A program made the translations under genes and the position numbers. The notes beneath the pieces were generated by a model, which saw nothing but the letters and a program-made list of their open reading frames with translations, was not told the origin of the DNA and searched no databases. Shown here in pieces: positions 1-10,849 of a DNA stretch of 64,000 bases. The stretch comes from Phymorhynchus buccinoides (lineage: Eukaryota; Mollusca; Gastropoda; Neogastropoda; Raphitomidae): assembly GCA_017654935.2 (NCBI GenBank), contig CM065687.1, positions 14,758,203 to 14,822,202 of the forward strand. The letters are read 5' to 3'. How positions within the stretch are numbered: the stretch's first letter is position 1; the number at the start of each line of letters is the position of its first letter.

Positions 1-32
1 TATCCTCGTCTTGTATTCATGCAAGATATTTC

Positions 33-95
33 ATGTGTGTGTGTGTGTGTGTGTGCGTCTGTGTGTGCGTGCGTGCGTGCGTGCGTCTGTGTGTG
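33..95. repeat. (TG)n microsatellite
   Basis: Alternating TG/CG dinucleotide run with interspersed CGTG and CTGTG units. Short ORFs through it on both strands (poly-His/Thr, poly-Cys/Val) are artefacts of the repeat. Confidence 0.9.
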
Positions 96-109
96 CATGT
101 GTGGTATGA

Positions 110-195
110 ATGTATGAGTGAGAGAGCATGGCGCAAAGAAGCTCTAGTTGAAGCATTATACATTTTACCCTCAATAAAACATTCACTTTTATCTG
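110..195 (+). mobile_element. LINE-like 3' end fragment
   Basis: The stretch with ACCCTCAATAAAAC near 170-181 resembles the reverse complement of about 56470-56600 and the end of 8330-8470 (CTCAATAAAGATG). A short shared AATAAA-bearing end at three loci is what a non-LTR element 3' end would give. The parent element is not visible here. Confidence 0.3.
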
Positions 196-227
196 GATCT
201 GGTTCAGTACGTTGCATATGCCACTTC

Positions 228-490
228 GGTAAAGGTCAAGATGTGCACCCCCCCCCCCCCCCCCCCCCCGGGTATTTGTCACAGTCGTGGTTCATTGCGT
301 GTTCCCGTCTTATAGGGGGGGGGGGGGGGGGGGGGGGGGGGGGTAGGGTTAGCGATAGGGTTAGTATTCCAAAAAGGTTATTAGCTAAAAGGGTTAATAA
401 AATACAGCTTTATGTTTGGTAAGAAAGGCAAAAACGGAAAACTGCAATTAACCGAGAAATGCAGGGAGGTGGCACATCTTTACCTTTACC
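228..490. mobile_element. Foldback MITE with telomere-like motifs (copy 1, deleted)
   Basis: Termini GGTAAAGG and CCTTTACC are flanked by a perfect 8-bp direct repeat GCCACTTC (220-227 and 491-498). The right arm holds TAGGGTTAGCGATAGGGTTAG and then the same arm as copies at 4492, 26383 and 32445. The left arm is mostly lost and replaced by a poly(C) tract (about 249-269), and a long poly(G) run sits at about 316-343. The 8-bp duplication marks transposition; superfamily (hAT, Merlin or P-like) cannot be set from this alone. Confidence 0.75.
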
Positions 491-498
491 GCCACTTC

Positions 499-852
499 TA
501 TAAATCAGAAGGGAACTTATTATAGGAGGGTGCATGTACCTAATAGAAAATAGAGAGGGTGAAAGAGTCTGCATGGAAGTTCCTCAAAGGACACCCGCCT
601 GCTGCGGCTGGTGGCCCCACTCAGGGGTCATCAGTCTAACAACCAAGCAAAATCCCCACCTCACCTCCCCCCATCCCCTGCAGATTCTCATCAAGCTAGG
701 CGTTTTCCTTTTGTCTGTCCTCTTTCCTCTTTCTTTAATCATTGGCCTCCTGGCCCTTTCTTCCGGCATATATGGATGAACCTCCCCGGTTCCATGGCAT
801 AATAATCAGTGTGTTGATTGTGGCTACGTACTGCGAAGAAGAAAGAAGAGAC

Positions 853-892
<40 letters not shown>

Positions 893-1279
893 CAGCCGGG
901 AAGGCCCAGGCCCCACTTCCAGAAGTAAGCAAAAAAACTACTAACCCCAACGTTCAAGGGTCCATAACGTTTCCGGAATCAGCCACAACGGCTGCTGTCT
1001 CATTGTCATCTTCATCTACAGGAAGACCAAGTCTTCACGAATATTTTTTGTCCTTAAGAGGCAACGCCTAATAGGATCTGAATCCAACAATCATGACCAA
1101 TTAATGGTCTAATGGTCAGTGGTTGCAGGCTCAGATAGTGAGTGATCTGATCAAGCTGATGAAAATGCGCTGAAGGAGCCTGCGGTGACAGTGGCCTAAC
1201 TCAGTTGGTTCCACTCCAAGGCAGTCCGGATGAAGATGAACATATATTCATATAGCTACCACAGTGAGGCGTGCAGCAA
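499..1279. other. No gene seen; (CA)n array
   Basis: No exon-like ORF with splice sites was found. The stretch holds a perfect (CA)n array at about 856-890. The part after 960 may be more of the decayed LINE that is recognisable from 1290 onward. Confidence 0.4.
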
Positions 1280-1289
1280 GGTGGACCAT

Positions 1290-1631
1290 GCAGGACTACA
1301 AGCAAACCTCCAGTGTCGACAACATGCTGCAAGAACTTGCTTAGCCTTCGCTGCAGGAGAAGAGAAAAAAGGCGCGACTCACCACCCTGCACAAATACAA
1401 GAACGGGCTCCTGAAAATTGAAACAAAACACGCGCCAACTACCAACTGTCAAAAGAAAACAGGACGCCAGACAAACACGCAGGCATACGACGTTCGATCG
1501 TGCAGGACACAATACCGTCAGGGAACCTTTTCCCCTTGCACGATCCCGGAGTGGAACTGCCTCCCGGAGAACATTGTCGCTGCACCGTCCCTGGCATCCC
1601 TCGACTCCAGGCTTCAGCACCACCTGAAGTA
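1290..1631 (+). pseudogene. LINE reverse transcriptase C-terminal remnant
   Basis: One frame reads HDYKQTSSVDNMLQELA, an in-frame TAG where a Trp is expected, then PSLQEKRKKARLTTLHKY and ends TIPEWNCLPENIVAAPSL before a TAG stop. The order L-x-x-R-R-x-x-A-R-L-x-x-L-x-K ... W-N-x-L-P is the conserved tail found after the RT domain of many animal non-LTR retrotransposons. The piece is 5'-truncated with at least one nonsense change, so it is dead. The following 400 bp (GGGCCTGGGCATTGCC onward) probably are its 3' UTR. Confidence 0.7.
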
Positions 1632-2057
1632 GACCAACACCCCAGACCCTGGAGGAGAGCCAGCATCAGCAGGGCTCTCAGCCACATCCCAGCAATGAAA
1701 CCCTGAACAAACGCCCCCACCCCAGTCCCTTCATCCCCATCTGTCTTTTTTTACCCCAGTAGTTAGGGATTTCATTGTTTGTCCTTTTGGTTGGGGCCTG
1801 GGCATTGCCTTATGGAGTGTCTAGGGTCGGCTAGTTCCCAGCTTCCTGGGGGCGAACGTGAAAATTAGTAGCTGCCGGCAGCTCCCTGTAAATATTCCCA
1901 TCCCAGTCTGGAAATAGGAATTTTTTATTTTGTTTGCTGCATCTTATATTTTTCTACTGGACCCAAGTAAATTCAAGTAGACTATGTGTTATAGCTGATT
2001 TTTGTCTTTGCTTTTTTTTTCTCTCTCTCTTCTGAAGAAGTGAGTTGTCACTGACTT

Positions 2058-2432
2058 GGGGGCAGTGGGTGGATGCCTCGTGCCTCCATACGGGGAGCTG
2101 GACGACCCCGGCCCCTCCCCATGGGGATACGTGTGTGTCTTTCGTAATAGTTCCCCCACCTTCTGGAAGTTCTGTGCTTTTAACTTCCTCTAATCTGCCA
2201 TTCTATTTGACTCTGCCTTTTCCCTTTGCTTTCTATCATCTACTATCTTTCTGACCTATTCTGCTGCCTTTAAAAAAAAAAATCTTCCAAATATTTTTTC
2301 TCCTTTGAGTTCCTCCGAAATCGGAATGTGTTGGCTGTATGCAGCGGGGAGACCAGTGATAACTGAAAACCAGACATATACATACTTTACCCATTATGGC
2401 CATATGGCCTGGGAATGCAGAAGAAGAAGTCA
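2058..2432 (+). mobile_element. GAA-tailed SINE, type 1 tail (copy 1)
   Basis: Head: GGGCAGTGGGTGGATGCC, then CCCATGGGGATAC, then AGTTCCCCCACCTTCTGGAA and a pyrimidine-rich body. Tail: TCCTCCGAAATCGGAATGTG ... ACCCATTATGGCC ... GCAGAAGAAGAAG. The same head recurs at about ten places on both strands. Size (about 370 bp), dispersal and a simple (GAA)n end fit a SINE. No convincing tRNA-type A/B boxes were seen in the head. Confidence 0.65.
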
Positions 2433-2617
2433 CTGACTGCTGTTGACAATTTTGTCACTGTACTTCGGGGGATCTACGGAGATGCGCATGACAATTCCTA
2501 TATATTCTACTTTAGAATACAGAAAATGGATAGACAGCCTAAAGCCGGAGAAAGGGAAAATAAGTTGACCCAGCCAGCCAGGGCTCTCTGTGCGTGTGCA
2601 ATTGTGTCTGTGAAATT

Positions 2618-2720
2618 AGCGTTGTTGTTGTTGTGTCCTGGCTTAAAGACTCCGGGGATCATACCAGGTTACCCCGCCATGTGAGCAGCCACACTCCAAC
2701 TTCGGAGAATTGCGAAACTT
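2618..2720 (+). mobile_element. GTT-anchored short interspersed repeat (copy 1)
   Basis: TTGTTGTTGTTG, then TGGCTTAAAGACTCCGGGG, then GCAGCCACACTCCAACTTCG. The same order occurs at 26925-27165, and reversed at 3360-3545 and 11300-11497. An internally deleted copy of a SINE-like family. Confidence 0.55.
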
Positions 2721-2749
2721 GTAAAAAGTGAGTATGATTGCAATTATAG

Positions 2750-2750
2750 T

Positions 2751-2783
<33 letters not shown>

Positions 2784-2785
2784 CG
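2750..2785. repeat. (AC)n microsatellite
   Basis: Perfect AC dinucleotide run followed by degenerate ACGC/ACGT units. Confidence 0.9.
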
Positions 2786-3149
2786 TACACAATACACCAC
2801 ACGTACATCTCAACAACTTGTATTCAGGAACAACGACGAACAAAATTATTATCAACATAGTTCATCTCCTGATGACAAAGACAAAGAAAACATTTGACAT
2901 ATGAATGAACTAAACACATGGCACAAAAATGAAAAAGGCTCGCTCAAGAATGACGCACACACACACATGAAATCAGTAGCACATGGAAGGTCCCCAAAGG
3001 CCAACTAATCCCTTAGGCTGCAGCACTAGAAGCCAGAGCAAATACCCCCAAGTTTGAGGGTCAGAAGCTGGACCTTGATTTTCCCTCACTGTAGAAAAAA
3101 ACTTTATTGCACAGATCTCACTTTACCATTGCAGAGCTTCAGACTGTTT

Positions 3150-3345
3150 TCAAACTTCATGGGGGTCATATGACCCCTGATTACAGAAAATGATGAGTCA
3201 ATTTCCAAAATAATGGGCCAAATGTCTCACTGTAGTGTTACAGTTACATTTTATTGCAGCTTTCATGGGTCAAATGACCCCTTGCTGCACAAAATGAGGG
3301 GTCAAATCACCATCAATAAGGGTCAATGACCCGGGCCCGCTGACA
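3150..3345. repeat. Degenerate GGGTCA/TGACCC repeats
   Basis: At least four spaced copies of TCATGGGGGTCATATGACCCC-like or GGGTCAAATGACCCC-like palindromic words separated by 40-70 bp. The arrangement looks like a decayed short tandem or foldback repeat. No function is assigned. Confidence 0.4.
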
Positions 3346-3359
3346 ATCTGAAGCTCTGC

Positions 3360-3545
3360 TATTGGCCCTACTCCGAAGTCGGAGTGTGGCTGCCCATGTG
3401 GAGGGCAAAAAACAGTCACACGCGTAATGTCCTCATCCCTAGCTGATGCATTTGCACCATAGTGTTCAAGTGCTTTGGCTGTTGGGATGTTCCCTGGAGT
3501 CTTTTAGCCAGGATATGACAACAACTATTGGTTCCTGTACTACAG
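3360..3545 (-). mobile_element. GTT-anchored short interspersed repeat (copy 2)
   Basis: Reverse orientation of the family at 26925: CGAAGTCGGAGTGTGGCTGC at the left, CATAGTGTTCAAGTGCTT in the middle, AGTCTTTTAGCCAGGATATG and ACAACAACTA at the right. Confidence 0.6.
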
Positions 3546-3636
3546 GCATAAATCAACTACTGGTTAAAGCTATGTAAGTAAACAGGCATAGTAGACATCC
3601 GAGAATCGCGGAAAATCTGCGAAAGTGAAAATTTGC

Positions 3637-3687
3637 CCCCCCCCCCCCCCCCCCCCCCCCCCAAGGGTGTCTCACTTTCCTACCCCC

Positions 3688-3718
<31 letters not shown>
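3637..3718. repeat. Paired long poly(C) tracts
   Basis: Two poly(C) runs of more than 20 each, separated by CAAGGGTGTCTCACTTTCCTA, followed by poly(A). Such long G/C homopolymers are error-prone in assembly, so the lengths are uncertain. Confidence 0.85.
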
Positions 3719-4491
3719 GCCGGGGTAAAAATTCGCTCGGGTGCCTAAAAATTACGTGCGTTAAAACCTATGCAATCGCTTCACGGAACCGGATGTGAAT
3801 GACTGAACAAGCAACTTCCCACCGAAGTTAGCAGTCGTGCGCGGCCTAGCTCACGCCACACGTTTCCAGATTTGTGATCCTAGTGGTTCTTTTTCTACTT
3901 CTTCATTTTGACGCCCAACTTCATCATATTAGCTTGAGTCGACATCTTTCAAATGAAATGCACAATCGGTTGGATATTCTTCGGCGAAACTCACTTTGCC
4001 CCCACTACCATGCCTGGTAAAGGATCACTAGATCATACATGTATATTGCAAAAAATCAGCATAACACAGCTAATACTAATAGTGTACATCATTTTGGTTT
4101 TTATATTACCATTCTCAAATACTAAGTATAGTTCAATTGACACTGGCCTTGTGAAAATCACTTAATGCTGAGGACTGACAGAATACGTGTCATTTGATGG
4201 GGTGACACAATTACAATATTAACAAAGCTTTCTTTTGAAAAATGTATTTAGTCACTCTATTGTTAATCTTCAAATTGTGATAAATTAAGTATCGATCATC
4301 ATCACACTAACAACATTCAAACAGCTGTTTAAAGTATGAATCTTGCTGCAAGTAAAGGCCCAAATTCATACACAAAATGAATACTGTATGCAGCACGTAA
4401 AAACAAGACGCCCAAAATGATTGATTGATGATCAGCAGTACAAGACTCTAGAGTTGATTGTAATGCATGCAAAATCCGTGATAAAAATTTC

Positions 4492-4917
4492 GGTAAAGGT
4501 CAAGATGCACACACCCCCCCCCCCCCCCCCCCCCCCCGCATGTCTCGGTTAATTCCATTTTCCCGTTTTTGCCTTTCTTACCAAACATAAAGCTGTATTT
4601 TATGAACCTTTTTAGCTAATAACCTTTTTGGAATACTAATCCTATCCCTAACTCTAGGCCATTATCCAATAGGAACCCCCCCCCCCTATGTACTGCAGTA
4701 CACAGCGCCATTTGTCACAGTCGTGGTTCATTGCGTTTTCCTGTCTTAAAGGGGGGGGGGGGGGGGGGGTTAGGGTTAGGGATAGGGTTAGTATTCCAAA
4801 AAGGTTATTAGCTAAAAAGGTTAATAAAATACAGCTTTATGTTTGGTAAGAAAGGCAAAAACGGAAAAATGCAATTAACCGAGAAATGCAGGGGGGTGGC
4901 ACATCTTTACCTTTACC
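4492..4917. mobile_element. Foldback MITE with telomere-like motifs (copy 2, complete)
   Basis: Termini GGTAAAGG/CCTTTACC with 8-bp target duplication AAAATTTC (4484-4491 and 4918-4925). Arms of about 150-170 bp are near-perfect inverted repeats: poly(C), CGGTTAATTCCATTTT, AAAGCTGTATTTTA, GGAATACTAATCC, then CCCTAA-type units. The centre holds GTACTGCAGTAC and TTTGTCACAGTCGTGGTTC. No ORF. Confidence 0.85.
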
Positions 4918-5089
4918 AAAATTTCTTGTCATGGTTGCTTTTCAGCTGAACAAGAACAAATAGGATGTGTATGTTCATGGGAGCTGGTCGATGGATGGGC
5001 ATAGTAGTGCCCTTGGGTGGAGACCCCATTCAAGCCGGCTCTGCGACTAATTATCCTCAGTGGAGGACTTTTAATTGTAGGTGGTGTCA

Positions 5090-5238
5090 AGCTTATGCTA
5101 AATCAGAACAACTACCTCCTCCGAAATCGGAATGTGTCGGCTGAATGCAGCGAGGACACCAGTGAAAACTGGAAAACGGACACATATGTATCCATTGTGA
5201 CCTTATGACCAAGGAACGCAAAAGAAGAAGAAGAACAG
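5090..5238 (+). mobile_element. GAA-tailed SINE, isolated type 1 tail
   Basis: Only the tail module: CTCCGAAATCGGAATGTGTC, the GAGGACACCAGTGAAAACTG region, then a (GAA)n end at about 5223-5235. 5'-truncated copy. Confidence 0.6.
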
Positions 5239-5351
5239 CTCCAGTGAACTTCATCAAAGTGACTGCAGTGTCGTCTCTTGACGGCCTAACATTGATTGCC
5301 CCCTATGAGTATGAACTGCAGGTTTTAGGTTCTGTGACCTAACATCTTCTT

Positions 5352-5910
5352 CATGTTCTTCTTCTGCGTTCCCAGGCCATAATGGGTAAGGTACGTATGT
5401 GTCCGGTTTTCAGATTCCACTGGTCTCCATGCTGCGTACAGCCACTAGATTCCGATTTCGGAGGATCTCAAAGGAGAAAATATTTGGAAGATGGTTTTTT
5501 TTTAAAAGGCAGGAGAATGGGCCAATAATTCAGAAAGATAGTAGATGATGGAAAGTAAAGGGAAAAGACAAACAAATTGATGATTTAATGTCAATAGCTA
5601 CAGAGCCATCATGACATGAGGGGTGTAATGAAATAAAGGAAAATGCAAACGAAAAATATCAGTACAAATAATCACATTAATTCTCACACAATCTCAATGT
5701 GAGAATGAAAAGATAAAATACTAGTACAAAATATACGCTCAGCGCGCATATTTTCATCAAACCAAAGTCATTATCGTCCAGGGAAAAGACAGAGTCAAAG
5801 AGAGAGACATATCAGAGGACGTTACAAGCACAGAACTTCCAAAAGATGGGGGAACTATTTGTACGAAAGACACCCCCCCCCCCCCCCCCCCCCCCGGTAT
5901 TCCCACGGGG
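5352..5910 (-). mobile_element. GAA-tailed SINE, type 1 tail (copy with nested insertion)
   Basis: Reverse-strand copy from TTCTTCTTCTGCGTTCCCAG at the left to GTATTCCCACGGGGAC at the right, with a poly(C) expansion at 5873-5895. It is interrupted at about 5583-5798 by an insertion flanked by a repeat of AGGGAAAAGACA (5571-5582 and about 5798-5809). Confidence 0.65.
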
Positions 5911-6197
5911 ACTGCGACCTAGCAAACTAGAGTGTGGTTGTGAGTTGAGACCTGGAATGGGAACTAGGTCACTGAATAGCCTATAAGGTGGGAAACAAAG
6001 TAAGTCATCACTAATACAGAATTATTCAAGCTCAAAATGAAGTACAGTCTAAAAATCCACATGTAAAAATGCATGGTTTTTTAAACATACTCATACACGT
6101 ACAATTTAAAAAAAATACATGCATTACATTTTTGTCTCCTGGGACTAACTCATAAATAAATAAATATTTTCCATGAGCAAACAATCAACGGCGAAAA

Positions 6198-6493
6198 CAC
6201 CGGCCGTTTCACATTACGTAGTGTGAGCGCAAATCGGCAAAAACGGTACTAAGAAACACCTCTTTCGCCGACGTTTGCCAGAAACGTTTTGTGGCTGTCA
6301 TCGAGGTAGCTTTTCGCGAACTATCACGTGACTAGCATGGGGAGGAATACATTTCTTGTTTTTGATTGGTCCATTAAAGTTTGGTTAAAATAATAAAAAC
6401 AAACTGACCAATCAGACAAGAGCTTGTAATATTCTTTCGCAAACGGCGTAAGCGTTATTCGCTCGGCGACCGTCATCTAGAGAAACTCGACCC
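6198..6493. mobile_element. MITE family with GGGGCGAGTTTC-type ends (copy 1)
   Basis: Same element as 24388-24723 in the opposite orientation. Conserved blocks: GTGAGCGCAAATCGGCAAAA, TTCGCCGACGTTTGCCAGAA, TTTTCGCGAACTATCACGTG, CGTTATTCGCTCGGCGACCG. Ends are partly inverted. No ORF. Confidence 0.65.
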
Positions 6494-6535
6494 AGCAAAA
6501 TAATACACAGAGCCACGATTTGGGCATTCATTCTC

Positions 6536-6660
6536 TCTCCATATTTTGGTATTTGGTATATTCTAGTCACAGAGACTTATCTCTGTGAAATTCGGGCTGC
6601 TCTCCCCCGGAGAGCATGTCGCCGTAAGTGCAGCGCCCACCCAATTGTTTTTTAATTTTA
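6536..6660 (-). mobile_element. 3' part of tRNA-derived SINE (truncated)
   Basis: Contains TATTCTAGTCACAGAGACTT, GGGCTGCTCTCCCCCGGAGA and GTAAGTGCAGCGCCCACCC, the 3' module of the full SINE at 23335-23765. The tRNA-like head is absent. Confidence 0.65.
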
Positions 6661-7125
6661 TTTTGACTAGGACAGATGTATAACCATAATGCTGATAATA
6701 GTGCACATACAAGAAACCTACTCACAGTGCTTTACAAAATATTGCCATAAGCCTCTTAGGCCGTGTACACACATAAGCGGATATTCCATGCGGAAGCCCG
6801 TGCGCAATCCATAAATAAGTGAGACAAAGAAAGGAAAAGATTTGCGCATGTATCCGAATTTCCCCTATATGCGTAAACTTTTATCCTTTTTTCTTCCAAT
6901 TATTTACGGTTTTTCGTACGAAAAACTTACGCGTCTAATGTGAACCTGGCCTAAGTCTTACATTGAACCATAAACACAAGCTTGACCAGCTACGAACACA
7001 CAAACTAAAACCTGCAAACACACACACAAACAAGAAAAATCTATTGGAGTATGATGCACTGATCAAATTCCATTCACACAGACAGAAAAATAAAAGGATT
7101 TCTTTTTCTCCACAATTGGCAATGT

Positions 7126-7321
7126 AGGGTGCCCATTTCACCGCCAGATAGCAATCAAACCAGTAGGGGCTTAGCGAGTGATATTCTTTGTTGGGAGTAG
7201 AGATAGAGAAGGGGAGAGAGGGACTCATCTCCCTCTCTCTCTCTCTCTACCCCCAACTAAGAATATCACGCGCTAAGCCCTTACCGGTTTGATTGCCATC
7301 TGGCGGTGAAATGGGCGTCCT
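7126..7321. mobile_element. Near-perfect foldback element
   Basis: Arms of about 90 bp (7126-7215 and 7240-7321) are inverted copies: GCCCATTTCACCGCCAGAT, GCAATCAAACC, GTGATATTCTT, with a (CT)n/(GA)n centre. It includes the word CACCGCCAGA, as in the TTAA MITEs, but the ends are not TTAA. Confidence 0.6.
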
Positions 7322-7368
7322 AAGTTGACCATTCAATAAATAACAGAAAATAATCTGTGTTTAATTAT

Positions 7369-7613
7369 TTAACCCTTTCGCCCCAGCCATTCTTCAGCCA
7401 AAAAATACCATTAAACTTAACTGGGTAGAGAAAATAAAATATCTGCAATATAACGAATTCATCCGTGACATATATAACATTAGGCCTATCCTTACCTCCC
7501 AAAATTAAGAAAATAGGGTCTTTGGATAACAGGCCCTGATTTGATGCCTTTTAGTGACATGGGTGTTAAACCATTGTGGTGCACAAATGCGACATTGGCG
7601 GTGAAAGGGTTAA
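7369..7613 (+). mobile_element. piggyBac-like TTAA MITE (copy 1)
   Basis: TTAA, then CCCTTTCGCCCCAGCCA; right end GGCGGTGAAAGGG, then TTAA. The roughly 240-bp body (GGCCTATCCTTACCTCCC, GGTCTTTGGATAACAGGCCC) recurs at 20101, 22574, 28319 and 46717. TTAA duplication with CCCTTT termini is typical of piggyBac-superfamily elements. Confidence 0.8.
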
Positions 7614-7714
7614 TTCAAGGTTAACATCACCACCCACTTGTCCCGATGAGGGTCACCCGATTTCAGTAGACGGGGACACTGAAATGAACAGCAGGAAACG
7701 AACTTAAGGAACAG

Positions 7715-8505
7715 TATTCCCCCGTGGGGACACTGGGGGATCTTTCAGTACAAATAGATCTCCCACCTTCTGGAAGTTCTGTGCTAGTAACTTCCTCTAA
7801 TCTATCATTCTCTTTGACTATGCCTTTTCTTTTTCTAAGTCAGGGCTCCCAATCGTTCCGCAAAACAAGGGGCCCCAGGGACTCCTTCACTTACAGTACA
7901 GAGGGTCCTAGAGGCGGGGTAGACGGTCCCAGTAGCATTGCGAATGCCAAAAATAATTTTTCTAGTGCATCCCTGGGACCCCCTGCACATTCTTTTAGAG
8001 GGTCCTTTAGAATGTTAGTACTTCATAGACCCCCAAAGGGGGTCCCTGGGAGCACTGTTTTACTGTCTAGTATTTTTCTGCCTTATTGGTCCATTCTACT
8101 GCCTTTTTTCAAACAAATCTTCCAAATAATGTTCTCCCTCACACACATGCGCGCAGGCACACACACACGCACACATACACACACGCGCGCATGTGTGTAT
8201 GTGAGTGTTTCCTCCCCCGGCTTTCTCTCCCTCTCTCTTCCTCCCTATTCCCTTCTCTCTCTTCTGTTTGGTTCTTTGTTGTTGTTTTTTTCTTTCATTA
8301 TACTGATCATAATGTTTTCTGTTTTGTGTTCCTGTAAATATGTTAAGTTCATTGATTTTTGATTGATGTGTATTTTTTTTATGAGGGCAGGATGAAAAAA
8401 AGCTTTGTTAGCTTATTCTTTAACCCTCAATAAAGATGATTTTGACTTGACTTGACTTGACTTGACAAGGACCTTTACCCATTATGGCCATATGGCCTGG
8501 GAGCG
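7715..8505 (+). mobile_element. GAA-tailed SINE, type 1, twice interrupted
   Basis: Head CCCCCGTGGGGACACTGGGG and TCCCACCTTCTGGAAGTTC, body to about 7822, an unrelated GC-rich insert to about 8080, body again to about 8128, then an insert of (CA)n plus a LINE-like 3' end to about 8465. The SINE tail ACCCATTATGGCCATATGG follows, with GCAGAAGAAGG. Confidence 0.6.
8150..8465 (+). mobile_element. (CA)n plus LINE-like 3' end with (TTGAC)n tail
   Basis: A (CA)n/(CG) tract at 8150-8205, then CCTGTAAATATG, ACCCTCAATAAAGATG and a four-fold TTGAC repeat. A 3' end closing in a pentamer repeat is common for non-LTR elements. It lies inside a SINE copy. Confidence 0.45.
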
Positions 8506-9097
8506 CAGAAGAAGGACAGTATACCTTTTTTTCTCTGTTTCTGGGTTTTTTCACAAACTTCAGTCACACTTGCTGAAAAGTAACACATCTGCATATTCAA
8601 AGAAATCAATGAATATACTTCAAGAAAACCCCCCAACTAGAACTGGCATACATGCACACACATAACCCAGCGCAGACATCACACATCAATTTTTGTTGTT
8701 GAATAATTAAAATAAAACTAAACAAATAACTAAACCAGTTGAACGAAAGCAGTAAAAAAAAAAATAAGAAAAAAGGTCAGCAAACGTAGGGTTACTGGTA
8801 GGTTGCTAAAACGTTTATTACTAACATCCCCCCAAAAAAATTATGGCTTTCATCTCATGCATAACATACAACTGGCACATGATCACAACAAACATCATAC
8901 TATTTAACGCAAGGAAAAGGCAAATTCAATAATGGAAGAAGAAGAACAAATCTGTTCCTGAGGTACGGTAAGGATCCAAACTTGAGAAAAAACAGAAAAC
9001 GCTGTAACATTGGAAGGGTTATATAATTGATTACTATTTTTTTTTAAGTGATTAACTATTAAGCATGTCAAATGAAGACAGTAAAAACAACAACTGG
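8506..9097. other. No gene seen
   Basis: AT-rich unique-looking sequence without supported exons or structured repeats. Confidence 0.4.
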
Positions 9098-9620
9098 GGA
9101 TACCGGGTGGTGTCTTGAATAAATAGTTCCCCCACCTTCCGGAAGTTCTGTGCTTGTATCTTCCTCTAATCTGTCACTCTCTTTCACTCTGCCTTTTCCT
9201 TTTGCTTGCTGTCATCTACTACTATATTTCTGCCTTTCCGGTCCATTCTCCTGCCTTTTTTTTTTCTCTCCAAGAAACACTTTCAAAAAAATTCCCTCCA
9301 GCCAAAGTCGGAACATGCTGGGCCTAATGATTTCTTATATGAAATAGTGAGGCTATGAGAGAGGACATAGTGAAATAAATAAGGGGTAGGAACTTCTCGT
9401 AAATTAACTCCCTTGTTTTACCAAAGTTATTTATGGCACCGATTCGCCTAGCAATGTGAAAGTAGTTGCCACAACAATACAGACCCAAGTTCATCCTTTT
9501 AGTTCCTGCCCCTTATTTATTTCACTAATGATTTCTTACTTAAGGCGCATAACAGCAGCATGACGCATCTGCGCTCATAATTGACAGGAAACTGTCTGAG
9601 CGTTTGAAGAAGAAGAAGAT
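9098..9620 (+). mobile_element. GAA-tailed SINE, type 2 tail, with nested insertion
   Basis: Shared head (GGGGATACCGGGTGGTGTC, AGTTCCCCCACCTTCCGGAA), but the tail is GGCGCATAACAGCAGCATGA, GCATCTGCGCTCATAATTGA, then GAAGAAGAAGAAG. An inverted-repeat element of about 170 bp splits it at about 9356-9527. Confidence 0.65.
9356..9527. mobile_element. Small foldback nested in SINE
   Basis: Ends GTGAAATAAATAAGGGGTAG and TGCCCCTTATTTATTTCAC are inverted. The SINE sequence AATGATTTCTTA is duplicated around the insertion (about 9328-9339 and 9528-9539), supporting integration with a target duplication. Confidence 0.55.
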
Positions 9621-9744
9621 GGTACAATACGGATACAAGAGAAGTACGGTGGATGTAAGAAACACTTTACTCAACCTATCGTCACTCTGCGAGTCGTCAG
9701 CTACTTTAACTGAATCATTTTGACTGACATGCCGTGATCTGGCT

Positions 9745-9972
9745 ATCACCCTATTGGCCACTGCAAAGAACACCTTTTGCAAGAGTGAATGCCCTTGGTG
9801 GGTGAGGGAAGACGGTTGAGTACTGACCAAACAAGGGCATGACTCTGGTCAATAACCCTATTTGAGGCCACTTATTGGCTGCCATTTGCAAGAGTGAATG
9901 CCCTTTTGGATACTGATCAACAAGGGCTTAACTCTTGCCGTCAAGGGCGTTAATAACCCTAGTTGCAGTGGC
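9745..9972 (-). repeat. Two-unit dispersed copy of the 107-bp satellite
   Basis: GTGAATGCCC, AGGGCTTAACTCTTGCCGTC and TTGCAGTGGCCAATAGTC match, inverted, the array at 16925-17575. It looks like a short relative of that array. Confidence 0.55.
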
Positions 9973-10253
9973 CAATAGTCCCTCCCATTTCTTCACTGCT
10001 TCTGATGCTTGAGTAAAATATTACCTCCAGGGTTTCTGAAAACGTAGAGATTGTGCACATTTACGTACTAGACCTCTCAAATCACTCCCTAGAATCTCAA
10101 ACCGTGTGTCAGATTTACCCTTTAAAATCTCAAGTAGGGGATGAGATGACGCATCACAATGATGATTTGTGTGTTAAAACAGTCGTTACTGTTCAGTAAG
10201 CTAATGACATTGCTTCTATTTCAATGGTCTGCTGTGCCTATATTAATAATACA

Positions 10254-10406
10254 GGACCTGTATTCACGTTGAGATAGCATGAGACTTAGCATGATGCTAA
10301 CTTATAAGCTCTTCCAATGTCCTATAGGATTTAATAGGACTTTTGGAAGAGCTTCTAAGTTAGCATGATGCTAAGTCTCATGCTATCTCAACGTGAATAC
10401 AGGCCC
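10254..10406. mobile_element. 153-bp foldback MITE (copy 1)
   Basis: Almost complete palindrome: GTATTCACGTTGAGATAGCA ... TGCTATCTCAACGTGAATAC, arms about 65 bp, centre TAGGATTTAATAGGA. A second, more diverged copy lies at 44596-44752. No obvious target duplication. Confidence 0.75.
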
Positions 10407-10779
10407 AGGCTACTTGGACTGCTGGTCTCGGATTCTGCGACCTGAACGTGCGGATGTGTGGCTGTGAATTGGGATTCGGAATGAGCGGCGTGGGAGCAAC
10501 GCCACTGTACGGCCCAGAAGATGGGACAGCAAAATTTTGTTAAAAAAATTAATAGTATAGGCTACTGCCACAAGCTGGAATCGCTAGCTTAGATCTACGA
10601 CAAGACAGTGCAGAAATACCCGACACAAAGCTTGGCTACAGTCTGGAAATTGTGCCAAAAAACTTGAAAACAAGGAAGGAAAAGGTTGTTCCGCAAACAG
10701 AAAAATGTGTGTGTATGCACAAGCACGAGATGTGTGTGTGTGTATGCGCACAGGAATTGAGGTAGAATTTATCGAATAT

Positions 10780-10840
10780 TTTCTTTATTTATTTATTAAG
10801 AAAATTTCTATAGCGCTTATTCATCAAAGCTCTAAGCTTT
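10780..10840 (-). mobile_element. LINE 3' tail fragment
   Basis: The plus strand reads TTTATTTATTTATTAAG, then AATTTCTATAGCGCTTATTC. On the minus strand this is the GCGCTATAxAAAT plus simple-repeat tail also seen at 33560 and 25577. Confidence 0.45.
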
Positions 10841-10849
10841 TTATCTTGA

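Noticed and set aside
1201..1720. Reverse-strand ORFs of 140 and 93 codons
   Set aside because: They are antisense to a recognisable LINE RT remnant on the plus strand.
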